A DNA stretch of 64,000 nucleotides from Lotus japonicus (lineage: Eukaryota > Streptophyta > Magnoliopsida > Fabales > Fabaceae), in NCBI RefSeq assembly GCF_012489685.1, contig NC_080043.1, forward strand, positions 81,856,292 through 81,920,291, given 5' to 3'. The number at the start of each line of letters is the position of its first letter. Positions within the stretch are counted from its first letter, which is position 1. Positions 1-11,564 of the stretch are shown piece by piece. Both the position numbers and the translations under genes were made by a program. A model generated the notes under the pieces. That model searched no databases. It saw only the letters and a program-made list of their open reading frames with translations, and had not been told where the DNA came from.

Positions 1-225
1 CTTGAGAATTGCATTGCTATCTTCATGAATATCTACTACATTATATCAGGACTGGACATTAATCTATTGCCTATGCTTCCTGTAGCATGTGCTTTGATTC
101 TTTTAGGATTATCTACCAAAACCTGCAAGGACTGGTATTGACAGCAGAGGAAAGAAGAATATATTCATTCCTTGCTCTCTCTTATTCTTGTCATCTTCCC
201 TAAAACTTTTCTTCTTTTTCATCAG

Positions 226-294
226 GATGTTGCCATCAAAGTTTACTTCAGGAATGGATACACAGAGGAGACTTTACAAGACTACAAAAAAGAG
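226..294 (+). pseudogene. Captured exon of a Raf-like MAPKKK kinase domain
   Basis: A 69-base open exon bounded by a pyrimidine-rich AG acceptor and a GT donor encodes 23 residues beginning DVAIKVYFRNGYTEETL. The VAIK motif contains the ATP-anchoring lysine of protein kinases, and the following residues match the beta3 to helix C stretch of plant Raf-like (PAS-Raf type) kinases. The next expected kinase exon (the RLRHPNVLLFMG region) is not visible downstream, so this is a fragment, not a gene. It lies upstream of a Helitron helicase remnant in the same orientation, which suggests capture. A flanking host gene rearranged by the insertion is the alternative. Confidence 0.6.
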
Positions 295-3200
295 GTATCT
301 CAATTTTATTTATCCGAGTACTAACATTTTTCCCAGTCACAATTTGATTATTTATGTTCTCTCTTGTGATATTCTTTTGCTGCTATGTGTTGATTGCAGC
401 TGGTGCTTTTGTGGCGATTGAGCAATAGAATAAATGAAGGGAATGTGCAGTGTGTCCAGGATCTCAACTACAACCACACGTAGCTCATTTTACTGTGGAG
501 GACCTGAGATGCAGAATTTCCTCTTACCAAACGATCTGCCACACCGGGGTGAGTGGTTCATAATTTTAGTTTGAATCCTAAGCCTTACAAATTTCATATT
601 GAGGTGATGCATTTCACACATTAAAAGGAAATCAACAGGAGCAGGTCCTTCGAAATGAACTTTGTCCAAATGATAAATCAACCAATAGTAATATTGTAAT
701 AGGATGATGTGTATCACATGACAGCTAATAACTTTAATATCTTATGCAGTCAATAAATTGTATTTTGATCGAGGAGTCATGGTATGGTGCTTGCTCAGTA
801 AGAAGACACTCAGCATTGAGTATGGCCATGTTATATCTTTCTCATTCCTTATGCTTGCATTTGGGGGCAATGTTTCCAAGGCATCTACCTCTTATCTTTG
901 CATTTGGACTCCCTCAGGTTTAAACTCACCATTCCTTTCCAATTGTCATTTTTAATGTTCTTTTAGTTGACCCTACTTATTATGTAAGTTTGTTTCTGTT
1001 GTGCACTATATGCCTTTATTCTTACTGAAGTTTTACAGAAGATAAATTCATGATGTGTACGAAATTTGTGTGAATTTTTTTCATGTATACTCAATTTGTT
1101 ATTTATGATCTGTTGTGCAATATATGTCTGGCTTTCGATGTGTAGCCTTCTTTACCATTTTATAGTTTGATCTCTTTAATTGATATATTGACTTCCAAAG
1201 CTTATGCGATTACAATAAAACATTGTTTTTGTAATTCTTAAAAAAATTGTCTTTGTAATATGGGGTGCCACCTGCCAAAGTTCAATCCCTACTATTGCCT
1301 TTGATGTTTACCTTTGGAAGAAATGCAATTAGATGAAGATGCTAAGAGTTTGAACATTGAAACATAGAGTAACCTTAGGTGTGTGTGTGTGTGTGTGTGT
1401 TACTTTGAAGCCGAAGTGCGTAACTGATGCCTGACATGATTCCCTTTTTCACTAAAGCAGGAGTAGCATCATTCCTTCTGCTTTCTAACCTTGCATTGTT
1501 CATTTTTTTGTTTCAGTGTCAAGTCACTTTTGTGAATTGCAGTGTCCATATTTCTGATGATGGAGAGCAGCTAAAGTAAGTGTAATTGAGTAAACCCATT
1601 ACAAAAATGGCGCCCTTGGTTTTTTGAAGCATGTCTCCACAATTTTGACCCCAAAAAAAGCATGTCTCATCATTGGGATTCACATCTAACTTTGGTTATC
1701 ATGGAAAGTGAAAGAGAGAAAGAAACCAAATGGTTGAATTTGAAAACTTTAGATTAGTAGTTTAGAACTGTTGTGGAGTGTGGAGTCTTCAGTTAGCTTT
1801 AGCTCAAAGAAACTTCAATCTGTTTCACATGTGCAGGTAAATATGAGCATTGCTATACTTCCTATGTCAGCAGAGTACAACTAGAGCCCCAGCGCTGTCG
1901 GTTTAATACAGTCTTCATTCTTTTGGGGATACCTCCTCACTCAGATAATTGTGATTTCATTTTGATAAATTTAAGTATTTGTCAAACATTTAACAATCAG
2001 AACCTGTATTATTTTCTATTATTGGTTTAGTTGGCTTTGAATGAGTTTCATTTCATTGGTCATTGCACTTCAGGTTTAAATGTAATTACAAAACTTATGG
2101 TATATTTTATTCAAAGACCCTGCTAAAGAAGCAACTGGTTGTATTTGAGGTGAGTGATGGTTTTGAGGTGGGTTTATCTTCCTTTGTTTTATCTTTATCT
2201 TTATCTTTATCTACATAACAACTCCTTCTCACGCAAACTGGAATTTTCTTCGTTATGCAGATAGGAAAAGACATAATTCTGATATAAGGCAAGAGAGTAT
2301 CACTTTGGGGATACAATTCTACAATTCCAATAAACTAGCAAGCTACAAAAATGCTCACAATAGGATTTAATGTTAGAGATGCTGAAGACACTATACATAC
2401 ACTTCCATTAATGTACAAATTTTACTTTTCTTATGGAAGAACAAGCTTAGTGGCTTGGGCTGTGCTCTGCAGATGTTATCTTTGGCAAACAGGATTCCAT
2501 ATTAAGGTAATTATTAGCACATTGTTTGTTACTCCATTAAGCCTTTTCACTTTTAAGTATTTGATGCTTCTTGTTGTTAGTGTCTTTATTTTAAGAACAT
2601 TAAGACTCTACCTAACATATTTCAAAGACATGCGAGATAAACCGTTTTAGTTCCATGTTCCTATTCATTTCCCTGGCTTTATAAATATATGAATAAAGTT
2701 AGTGCAGTATTTATTAAAGTTATGTTGTAGTGTTGACTATCATAAGTTTGGTTCTGAATGTAAATTGCAGAAGACCCTGAGCAAGGCATTTGACTGGTGT
2801 ATAGAATAATGAAAACTGACTGATTGTCCACGTGAAGAAACTTTATCCTATCGGCAAAGCTCTCCTTCATCCATGGAAACATGATGCAGAGACTACAACA
2901 ATGATTCGGAAAGAATTTGTGTGAATAATAAGCGTTGAAGTTTACATTTGTTTGTGTTTAAATTACTAGGTAAAATGATGGTTGATAATATGTAACGAGT
3001 GTTAGAAATTAATACTTTCACGGGGTTAGTCATTTTTATATAAAATGCTTTCATGTTAAAAAGTAACAATAAAATATATTTTCATATGATTTAAGAGCAA
3101 TATCATCCGTATAACGTACGAGTAAACATGTGCTCACTTAATCCTTTTAGTTTTGAGGTTAATTCTATATGTACAAATACTCTATGAGTTTGAAACACTA

Positions 3201-3411
3201 CAGTTGAATATTTTAATGTGTTTTTGAAATATCTAGCTGTCTTATAATAATTTTACTATAACTCTTCATATCTCAATTTTTTTGTAATCACACTACTAAT
3301 TGATGTCAACTCCAATAGTCAATTCGTCGGCCATCAATTGATCCTACTTATGGAAAAATTGCAAGGTAATGAAACTGACCATAAACATGAGATTGTAGAA
3401 TGCATCATCCT
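295..3411. other. AT-rich interior of the Helitron, no supportable gene
   Basis: Apart from the Raf-like exon no coding region could be recognised. Several short open stretches are bounded by splice-like sites (around 384-537, 750-917 and 2350-2513) and may be other captured exons, but none has a recognisable domain. Simple repeats occur: (GT)n at about 1380-1400 and TTTATC repeats at about 2187-2212. Confidence 0.4.
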
Positions 3412-4241
3412 CTTGCAAAATGGATTCTCAAGGTGGGCGACGGAACGGTTGACACCATCGACGAGGATGAGACCACAATTGAGATTTCGTGAGATTTGTT
3501 GATCGGACAGGGTCCTGATCCTCTTCTTGAGTTGGTCAATTTTGCTTATCCGGACATAGTGCCGAACTTGGAAAACGATTCGTACTTCCAGGAAAGGGCG
3601 ATTCTTGCCCCTACACTCGAGAGCGTCGAGCATGTCAACAACTACATGCTGTCAAAGCTTCCCGGTGTCGAGCGCAAGTACTTGAGCTACGATACCCCGT
3701 GTTGGTCGGATGAGGATTCCGAGGTTCACGCGGAGTGGTTCACCTCTGAGTTTTTAAACGACGTTCAGTGCTCGGGAATTCCAAACCACAGACTGATATT
3801 GAAAATGAGGTTCCGATCATGCTTCTACGAAAAATAGACCAAGCAGCCGGTCTGTGTAATGGGACCCGGTTGAGGGTCACTCATCTTACTCAGTATATAA
3901 TTGTTGCGACTGTTTTATCAGGAATCAGGCTGGGTAAAACTGAGTACATTCTGAGGATAACCTTAACGCCTTCTGACTCTGGTCTTCCCTTCAAGTTCTC
4001 TCGAAGGCAGTTCCCGGTGACTTTATGCTTCACAGTGACTATAAACAAGAATCAGGGCTAGTCCCTTTCTCATGTCGGTTTGTACCTTCCGAGGCCTGTG
4101 TTTACTCATGGACAACTGTATGTCGCTCTCTCAAGGGTGAAGTCAAGAAAAGGCTTGAAGGTGCTCATTGTGGATGAGCAAGGGGTGGTTTCGAGCTCCA
4201 CGCGCAATGTTGTCTACAAAGAAGTTTTTGAGAACGTGTGA
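3412..4241 (+). pseudogene. PIF1-like helicase C-terminus of a Helitron (broken)
   Basis: Translation follows the C-terminal part of PIF1/RRM3-type helicases encoded by plant Helitrons. In order it shows the FAYP and ERAILAPT region, NNYMLSKLPG, a WFTSEFLN segment, PIMLLRKIDQAAGLCNGTRL, the TINKNQGQ-like helicase motif, and LYVALSRVKSRKGLKVL followed by NVVYKEVF before the stop. In life this domain acts in the RepHel protein that nicks and unwinds the element for transposition. It is not functional here: there is an in-frame TGA near 3490, a frameshift near 3805 and a TAG at about 4059 replacing the glutamine of the NKNQGQ motif. The N-terminal helicase motifs and the HUH Rep domain are not in the window. 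Confidence 0.85.
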
Positions 4242-4756
4242 GCGAAAATTAATGCGCATGATCGCGGTCACTGCAGAGTAACTCAGCTACTATTTATTAG
4301 ACACCGTAATTTGATGTTTCGTTAACCAATGTTCTTATTAGTTAATCAGTCGTTTGCTTCGCATTTTAGATACTTCTATTTCATCTTTGTTTATTAGTTA
4401 TTCAACTGCACTAATTTCAAACAAGTGATTCAATTTAAGACTTTTCCCCACTATGCTCAGCGTATCAGACTCTTCAATTTCATCTGTTGTTTAATATATA
4501 TAAAATAATCAACGAATTGACTAACGTATAAAAAAACGTATTGATTGATGTATCAAATACAACAAATCTGTCCCCTTGTATGTTTTGTAGAATTTGAGAT
4601 TTCGTTAACCAAACTTTTTATTAATTAATCAATCGTTTAGTTCTCATTTCAGACTCTTCGTTTAGTTCTCATTTCAGACTCTTATATTTCATCTTTATTT
4701 ATTATATTTAAAAAATCAACGTATTTATTTACGAATAAAATACGACATACGTTTTC

Positions 4757-4787
4757 CCCGTGCATCGCACGGGTAAAAAAACACTAG
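4757..4787 (+). other. Helitron 3' terminus: hairpin and CTAG
   Basis: CCCGTGC at 4757-4763 pairs with GCACGGG at 4767-4773 around a three-base ATC loop. It is followed by an A-rich spacer and CTAG at 4784-4787, then T. A subterminal GC hairpin about 10 bases before CTRR is the standard Helitron termination signal. The same promoter sequence without the insertion is at 16795. Confidence 0.85.
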
Positions 4788-6184
4788 TTATATTAAAAAC
4801 GGCTGAAATTACCATCCTAGCTAGAATACATGGCGCTGATCTGAAGTTTGTGATGGTTTTATTATGATGCATTTCAAAAATATAATCTCAATAAACTTTT
4901 CTTAATCTTTTACATATGGCTGATCTGAAGTTTGACGCTAACTAGGAAAGGTACGGCATTTTATTATATTCGTAAAACAAAATTAGAGTTTAATGCTAAC
5001 TCGGAAAGATCTGGCCTTCTTATAATAAGACCATCCCTCTCAAATGAGATTAATACAATACAATTAAGATCACAGATTTCAACTAACACATGATACACCA
5101 GCCAACAAGATAACAGATCAAACTCCAGTATATAAGTAATGGACAAATATGGCCTTTACCGACATTTTTTTTTAAACAATAATGCAATTGTATTAAACCA
5201 TTCATGCTTATATCACGATTGAAGAAAATGTTACAAACACTCACTTTAACACTATCATTCTAACGATATCTTATTTATTAGCTGAAATTCATATAAAGTT
5301 CATTAAAAATATGAGTTTCACTTCAAATTTAATAGGACTTGCAAGAATTTCAATCAAACAACAAGAAAGGATTGAAAGAGAACGTTAAAATTAAATGAAT
5401 AATATTAATAACACTCATCTTTATAAAAAAAAAAAGGTATTTTCATTCAATTATAATCAACTTTCTATTTTATATATCTCTTAATGTGGGGTTTGATGAT
5501 TATTGTTATAAAAAGAAAAATAAATTAAAACTCCTTAAGAATCTAATCAAAAGTGGTGTCCTCTTATGTCATCGCGATTCGCAAGGTCTATGTATAAACA
5601 ATGTCACTATTCCTATCTCTCTACTACTATTAGATAAGGGGGAAATGTATGTCAACAAAAAAAAAATTCCATTCCATTCTATTAATTTGCCATCGATCAA
5701 GTTTGCCATTATTCAAATTCCAAAAGGAACCCTCGACGAAAGTACTACTACTATCAATTAAAATTTCGCTGCAACCTCTTAATTCAAAAAGTCATATCGT
5801 GGTTCGTTGAGAAAGGGGTTGATCGTTCAAACATTGGGTCTGCATATAATTTTAAACGGGCATTATCAACTAGTGTCATTATCATGCTTGCAAAACTATA
5901 ATCTCTCAACAACTTATTTTTAACATATTAGCTGACCGTATTGACTAACTTGCTCACGAGAGGAAAAAATATTCATAAAAGGAAAAACATCAAGTTGCAT
6001 TGGTATGTATCAAAAAGAAAGACTCAGTGGAAAGTTACAACTTACAAGGACCCCACTTGGGTCCTCCAGCTTTGGTTTGTGTGGTGCGTCCTCTACATAA
6101 ATAGCTCACTCACCCGCATTCTCTTCCATCAGCAACACTACCAATCCCAACTTTGTAGCAAAGCAAATTCACAACCCATCAACG
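4788..6184 (+). promoter_or_regulatory. Upstream region and TATA box of P450 copy 1
   Basis: This 1.4 kb is AT-rich with no gene. It aligns in long blocks with 16795-17905 upstream of P450 copy 2, so the duplication carried the promoter along. A probable TATA box (TACATAAATAGC) lies at 6094-6105, about 80 bases before the ATG. Copy 2 has the equivalent TATATAAATAGCCC at 17830-17843. Confidence 0.6.
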
Positions 6185-8954
6185 ATGGCAACACAATTAG
6201 CAGCAGTTCCTAGTTATTGGGTCACAACTGCAGCCACATGCCTTGCAGCCTTTGCTATCCTCCTCCTCTTCAAGCGACGGCAGAACAGCCACAACAAATA
6301 CAATCTACCACCGGGCCCAAAACCATGGCCTATCATAGGAAACCTCAACCTCATAGGACCACTCCCGCACCGGTCCATCCACACTCTAAGCCAGAAGTAT
6401 GGACCCATCGTGCATGTCTGGTTCGGCTTCAACCCCGTTGTCGTGGGTTCCTCCGTGGACATGGCCAAAGCCATCCTCAAAACCCACGATGCCACCCTTG
6501 CAGACCGGCCCAAATTTGCAGCCGGAAAATACATAGCCTACAACTACTCAGACATAACTTGGTCCCAATATGGCCCATACTGGCGCCAAGCCCGTAGATT
6601 GTGCTTGATGGAACTGTTCAGTGCAAAACGCCTCGATTCCTATGAGTATATTAGAAAGCAAGAGATGAGTGCTTTTTTAAATGATCTCTTCTTCAATTTC
6701 GCAAACAAAACAATCTTGTCGAAAGACCATCTTTCAACTCTGAGCCTGAACGTGATTAGCCGCATGGTGTTGGGGAAGAAGTACTCGGAGAAGAGTGAGA
6801 ACTCCATAATTTCCCCTGAGGAGTTCAAGAAGATGCTCGATGAGTTGTTTTTGCTGAACAGGGTTTACAACATTGGGGACTTCATCCCGTGGATTGATTT
6901 CTTGGACTTGCAGGGTTACATTAAAAGGATGAAGGCTTTGGGGAAAAAGTTTGATATGTTCATGGAGCATGTGTTGGAGGAACACATTGAGAGAAGGAAA
7001 GGGGTGAAGGATTATGTTGCCAAAGACATGGTGGATGTGCTTTTGCAACTTGCTGAGGATCCTACTCTTGAGGTCAAGCTAGAGAGGCGTGGAGTAAAAG
7101 CTTTTACTCAGGTACATATGCCTAACCCTTTGTTGTTTTTAAGTTCTTTGATGTTTTATTTGTTTAAGGTTCTAAAGATGAATGACGTCTACAACTCCTT
7201 TGTTTGCTTATAATAGAATTACTTTATTAATGATGTGAACGCAAACAAATGATCAAAGAACTTTATACTTTTAGTATAATTTCTTAAATTGTTTTATTTT
7301 CTATCGCTCGTTTTCTCCACATGTCTATATCTCCACCCTCTTTTACCATTAACAACACATCTATCATTTTCTTTCTCTTTTCCATTTTTTACATTATCCA
7401 ATCTCAAGTCCTGTATGTGAAGTCACATCTCTTGCAAGGGTATACCACTATTTTAATTGCTTATCGTTTTCTAGTCTATTAGTGAAAACAAATAATATTC
7501 ACTAAAAAATTAATACCAAGTTAAGATTTTTTTAATTTTTAAATCAAGATATAGTAGAAACTCTTTAAATTAATAATGTCAGGACCGGAGAAATTTATTA
7601 ATTTAAATAATTATTAATTTATCGATAAATTAATAATTATTAATTTAAAGAGTTTTTAAGTAATTATACTATACATACCAAACAAAAAGGCAACTTTATG
7701 ATACAATACAAAAAATACAACACCTGAGCTATTGAATGCAATAAGAAAAGTTAGAGATGAGCTCCAAATAGACTTGACCTTTAAAGGAAAACAGACAACT
7801 ATTGAATTATTTTTTTGAATGGAACTATTAAATCATATTTCAATAGAGTATAATATTTTTTTTTTTGAGTTTCTATGAATTATTAATTTATGATTTTCTT
7901 GGGACCCGAAAATTATAAAGGGATCTCCCGAAAAATTATAAAGGGATCTCCCGAAAAATTATCTTGTTATTTTATCGAGTTTTTCAATTTTTTACATTGG
8001 CCCAAGTCGGAACCAGACAAATTTATTATTTTAGAGAATTTATTAATTTACCGAGTATTAATTTAAAGAGTTTCTACTATACTTCTCTTCCTATCTCTAT
8101 CTCAATCTTTCCACATGACTCTTCCTCCTCCAGGGTGGACCATGTTATAAAATATTCATACTTTTACAACTAATATTTTATATGTTTTATTCACAATATG
8201 CTTTCTTATATATTCTAAAATTAACTTGCAAGAGACATTTTTTAATTTGCGAACTGAATATTTTTTAGTACATGTAGACAAAGCCTTACATTAGGCTAAC
8301 TCTTTTTTCATATCTATTTATTAGGACCTAATAGCAGGTGGGACAGAGAGCTCTGCCGTAACTGTAGAATGGGCAATCACTGAGCTCTTGAGAAAACCAG
8401 AGATCTTCAAGAGAGCAACAGAGGAGCTAGACAGGGTGGTAGGGAGAGAAAGATGGGTTGAAGAGAATGACATTGCAAATTTACCTTATGTTAATGCAAT
8501 TGTTAAAGAAGCGATGCGGTTTCACCCTAGTGCACCAATGTTAGTGCCAAGACTAGCACGAGAGGACTGCAACATTGGTGGGTATGATATCCCCAAAGGA
8601 ACACAAGTGCTTGTCAATACTTGGACTATTAGTAGAGATCCTGAAATTTGGGACAATCCAACGGAATTCAAACCAGAGAGGTTTATAGGGAAGGAGATTG
8701 ACGTGACAGGCCATGGCTTTGAGTTGTTGCCATTTGGTGCGGGTAGAAGGATTTGTCCTGGGTACCCTCTTGGCCTTAAAGTAATTCAAGCAAGTTTGGC
8801 CAATCTGTTGCATGGCTTTAACTGGAGACTGCCTGATACTATAAAGAAGGAGGACTTGAACACGGAAGAGATTTTTGGGTTGTCCACACCTAAGAAAATA
8901 CCTTTAGAAGTTGTTGTTGAGCCTAGACTCCCAAACCATCTCTATTCCCTCTAA
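6185..8954 (+). CDS. Cytochrome P450, CYP92A-like (CYP71 clan), copy 1
   Basis: The exons are 6185-7111 and 8325-8954, joined by a phase-0 GT-AG intron, giving 518 residues, normal for A-type plant P450s. Visible features are an N-terminal membrane anchor (about residues 12-29), the proline hinge PPGP (42-45), an I-helix AGGTESS (313-319) with serine where most P450s have the proton-relay threonine, the ExxR motif EAMR (371-374), PERF (426-429) and the haem loop FGAGRRICPG with the iron-ligand Cys453. The product should be an endoplasmic-reticulum monooxygenase using NADPH-P450 reductase. CYP92 enzymes act on terpenoid or phenolic substrates; the substrate cannot be read from sequence. No disabling change is seen. 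Copy 2 is the closest relative in the window. Confidence 0.93.
7552..8079. mobile_element. pogo-like (Emigrant/Lemi1-type) MITE in the P450 copy 1 intron
   Basis: The ends TAGTAGAAACTCTTTAAATT and its exact inverted complement form a perfect terminal inverted repeat of at least 24 bp. It is flanked by TA on both sides (7550-7551 and 8080-8081), the target duplication of mariner/pogo elements. The TIR resembles the CAGTAAAACCTCTATAAATTAATA type of plant pogo MITEs. A further internal copy of the TIR motif lies near 7640-7665. No coding capacity is present. It is absent from the copy 2 intron remnants, so it probably entered after the duplication. Confidence 0.7.
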
Positions 8955-9340
8955 GTGTATACTCTAATCTTAGATTTTCTCTCTAAGAACATCAAGAATA
9001 ATGAGATTTGTGGAAGCTCAATGTCATCAAACTCGTGGCAAGAAAAAAAAATTCAATTTTGTAAGATTGATGAAAAAATTAAGATGTTTGAGAGTAGGAG
9101 TGCTAATTATCAGTGCGCGCGTGTAACCTCAGTTCGAATTGTCAGTGTTTCACTGTTTTGTAATCTTTCTGTATCTTATTGAAATATATGAAATGTTTAC
9201 TTTTACTTGTGTTAAACAGTTTATGTGTGTAGTAACATTTTCAAGATGATCCTGGAGTAAAGAAAGTGGAATTAGATCAAATGTTGCTAAAAAGATATAT
9301 TTACGATTAGTTTAAGCCAATGTTAGTATGCAGCACACCT
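8955..9340 (+). other. 3' flank of P450 copy 1, duplicated at 37208-37545
   Basis: The sequence after the stop aligns with that after copy 2, with shared stretches such as CAACATGATCCTG-like and AAATTAGATCAAAT-like blocks. This marks the right-hand limit of the tandem duplication at about 9330 and 37540. It likely holds the 3' UTR; no clear poly(A) signal was singled out. Confidence 0.5.
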
Positions 9341-9361
9341 CCGTCTCTATGTAGGTAATTT

Positions 9362-9639
9362 GCCCTGTTTAGAAGAGCTTATTTGAACTTATCTGATAGC
9401 ATAAGTGTTTATGTCAGAGTTTGGGAGAACTTATGCAAACGGCTTATGACCTACCATAAACTGTTTTAAGCTTATTTTCATAAGCTACTCATAATAGCTT
9501 ATGAAAAAAAAGTTTATGCTTATATATAGCTTATTTTCAATTTTTTTTAATAATTTTTTTAAAATAGCTTATGAATAAGCACTTATGTCATAAGTGCTTA
9601 TGACCATAAGCGCTTAGTTAAGTTGTTTTCCCAAACGGG
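9362..9639. mobile_element. Candidate MITE with CCCTGTTT / AAACGGG ends
   Basis: A 278-base AT-rich block starts CCCTGTTTAGAAG and ends TTTTCCCAAACGGG. It has many internal palindromic pieces built on AGCTTAT/ATAAGCT, as in several plant hAT- or Harbinger-like MITEs. No target duplication could be fixed, so family and exact limits are uncertain. Confidence 0.4.
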
Positions 9640-10420
9640 ATAACTTATGTTAATAATAAAATTGTAGGTGTATATAAATATTATACCAGCTAAGTCCTAT
9701 TTACTCAATCAATTTAGAAAATTAAATCACTTCTCCAAAATTCTGTAAGATCCTTATTCTGTGTTTTTCTATTCTAACATAATATCAGAGTCAAAGTATG
9801 CACCTATAGAACCCATTTTCATTGTATTGATAGAACTTGACAGTCAAATCATAACTCATTGATAGAACTTGACAATCAAATCATAACTCATAACCTTTCC
9901 ATGCTGACATGAGTTGAATTAAGAATTCAATGTGGGCATCATTGTCATATTAATTAGCATCTTCACAAAAACCATACCCCATCAGAAGATATGTAAGCTT
10001 TGGTTATGATGAAGTCCAAGCTTTGTCAGAGACTCAAGTGGCATTGGAAAAATGTCATGATATGTTGGTTTAAGAAAGTATACCTTGATGGCTTGATCAA
10101 TGTACACTCATGGCAACTATCATTGTCCACGGAGATCCTGCAAATTAATTACAAACAGAGATTAACATTAACAAGTCACTTCTTTCTGGCTCCCCATATT
10201 CCACTAGGGATGGCGTTGGTGAACTATTCCTCATAACAAGGGCTAGTGAAGAACTAAACTAGTTTTTTTGTTTTTAATTTATATGTTTTCTGATTATCTT
10301 AAGCCTGGCCTCAAACAGTTAAAGTTAGTAAAATGGTCAAATATCCATAAATATCAACTCTGAAAAACATAAGTTATAAACATAGTGAATAACAAAGGCC
10401 AAATCAAACTTGCAAAGCAA
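9640..10420. other. Decayed sequence with a possible copia LTR edge
   Basis: Around 9768-9790 the text TTCTAACATAATATCAGAG resembles the end of a Ty1/copia LTR followed by a damaged initiator-methionine primer-binding site (usual form TGGTATCAGAG). The rest of the block has stop codons in all frames and no recognisable domain. A short direct repeat of GATAGAACTTGACA(A/G)TCAAAT lies at about 9830-9880. Confidence 0.35.
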
Positions 10421-10424
10421 TAAT

Positions 10425-10876
10425 AATTATACCAAGGACTTTGGACTTACCGCACTACTTATAGAAAATCTTGTTATTTGCCTGTAGAGCTAGAGCATAA
10501 AGCATATTGGGCTACTAAATTTTTAAACTTTGACGTTAAAGATGCTAGTGAAAATAGACTTTTACAATTGAATGAGCTAGATGAGTTTAGGAGTCAGGCT
10601 TATCAAAGTGCATTTATAAAGAAAGAAAGAAAAAATGACATGATATAAAGATTTTCCATAGAGTTCATCCCAGGGCAACAAGTTTTGTTCTACAATTCTA
10701 GGTTGGGGTTGTTTCCTAAAAACTCAAATCCAATCCAAGTGCTCAGGCCCTTCCATAGTGGAGAGGTTATTCCTATGAAAGAGGTTATTCCTAATGCTGC
10801 AGTGAAGGTTGAAGAACCAATTGAAAAAGAGTTTTTACTAAGAATGGAAGAGACTGAAGTTATATCAAGGTGGTGA
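10425..10876 (+). pseudogene. Athila-type Ty3/gypsy integrase C-terminus (fragment)
   Basis: The translation contains YRTTYRKSCYLPVELEHKAYW, then KFLNFDVKDASENRLLQLNEL, then an FIPGQQVLFYNSRLGLFP segment. These follow the end of the integrase core and the linker to the C-terminal domain of plant Athila/Tat gypsy elements. Stops at about 10646 and a deletion that joins the YRTT and LPVELEHK segments show it is dead. The 3' end passes into charged sequence, and shortly downstream comes CTTGGGAGACAACCCAAG, a motif commonly seen after Athila pol. Confidence 0.7.
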
Positions 10877-11100
10877 AATAGTTAGAGGAAATACCACCCT
10901 GAACTTGGCTCCTCAAATGTAGAAACGGAGGAAAGTTTAGCAAAGACTAAAACATCGCGCTTCTTGGGAGACAACCCAAGTTAAAATAATTAGATTTTTT
11001 CCTAGTTTATTTTTTGTTTTTAGTTCTTATATTTCTGCATTTTTCTTTTTTGTGTTGCATAAGTTCTCTTTTTGCAAAATAAAAAATAATAATATTAGAA

Positions 11101-11290
11101 ATTTCCCCGCGACAATCGCTCGAACTTCTGGAACCAAACCACGCGATCGTGGGGGCTCCTACGCCTCTAGAATTTATCGTGCCACAATTGCAAGAGTCTG
11201 GAACTTCCTGCGCGAGTCTAGAACTTATCGCGCCACAATTACATGAATTTGGAATCTCATGCGCAGTCCGCCATGTTAGCCATGGCGCAA
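11101..11290. repeat. GC-rich imperfect tandem repeats of about 45 bp
   Basis: Several degenerate copies of a unit built on GCGCCACAATT(G/A)CA and TCTAGAACTTATCG follow one another. The stretch is more GC-rich than its surroundings and lies between Athila pol and gag-like fragments, so it is probably part of that element's untranslated or LTR region. Confidence 0.45.
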
Positions 11291-11564
11291 TTAAAAAAAC
11301 GAAAAAATATATCTTTAAAACAGAACAAATCTGCAACTTTTTAATAAGAAATGAAGTACAAATGATATAAAATCAGTTTATTCTGTATTTATATAACCCC
11401 TTTCACTCTCTCTCACTCACGCCTCTCTCTCAAACCCACGCACGCTTCTTCTGTTCTTCTCCTATCCAAAATTTTCTTCACCTCCAACCATACAACATCA
11501 ACTTAATCATTACATCATCCCCAATCTCTCATCATCCTCTTTGCTCAACTTCAGCCCTTCAAAG

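Larger units (their letters stand above)
1..4787 (+). mobile_element. Helitron, 3' part (5' end outside the window)
   Basis: Three signs support a Helitron: a decayed PIF1-type helicase reading frame at 3412-4241, a short GC-rich hairpin near the right end, and a terminal CTAG followed by T. The right boundary at 4787 is unusually well fixed, because the P450 copy 2 promoter (from 16795) is homologous to the sequence starting at 4788 and not to anything before it. The corresponding site at 16794/16795 reads A then T, the expected Helitron target. The left end (TC) and the matching left flank were not found, so the element may begin before the window. Introns and exon scraps at 200-2900 look like captured host sequence. 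Confidence 0.7.

Noticed and set aside
1380..1400. (GT)n run
   Set aside because: Ordinary microsatellite without further structure.
2351..2650. 99-codon frame in the Helitron interior
   Set aside because: No domain recognised, AT-driven composition, and the start is not supported; considered as an RPA-like Helitron gene but no OB-fold motifs were found.
6214..6597. 106- and 126-codon frames over P450 copy 1 exon 1
   Set aside because: Shadows of the P450 coding frame.
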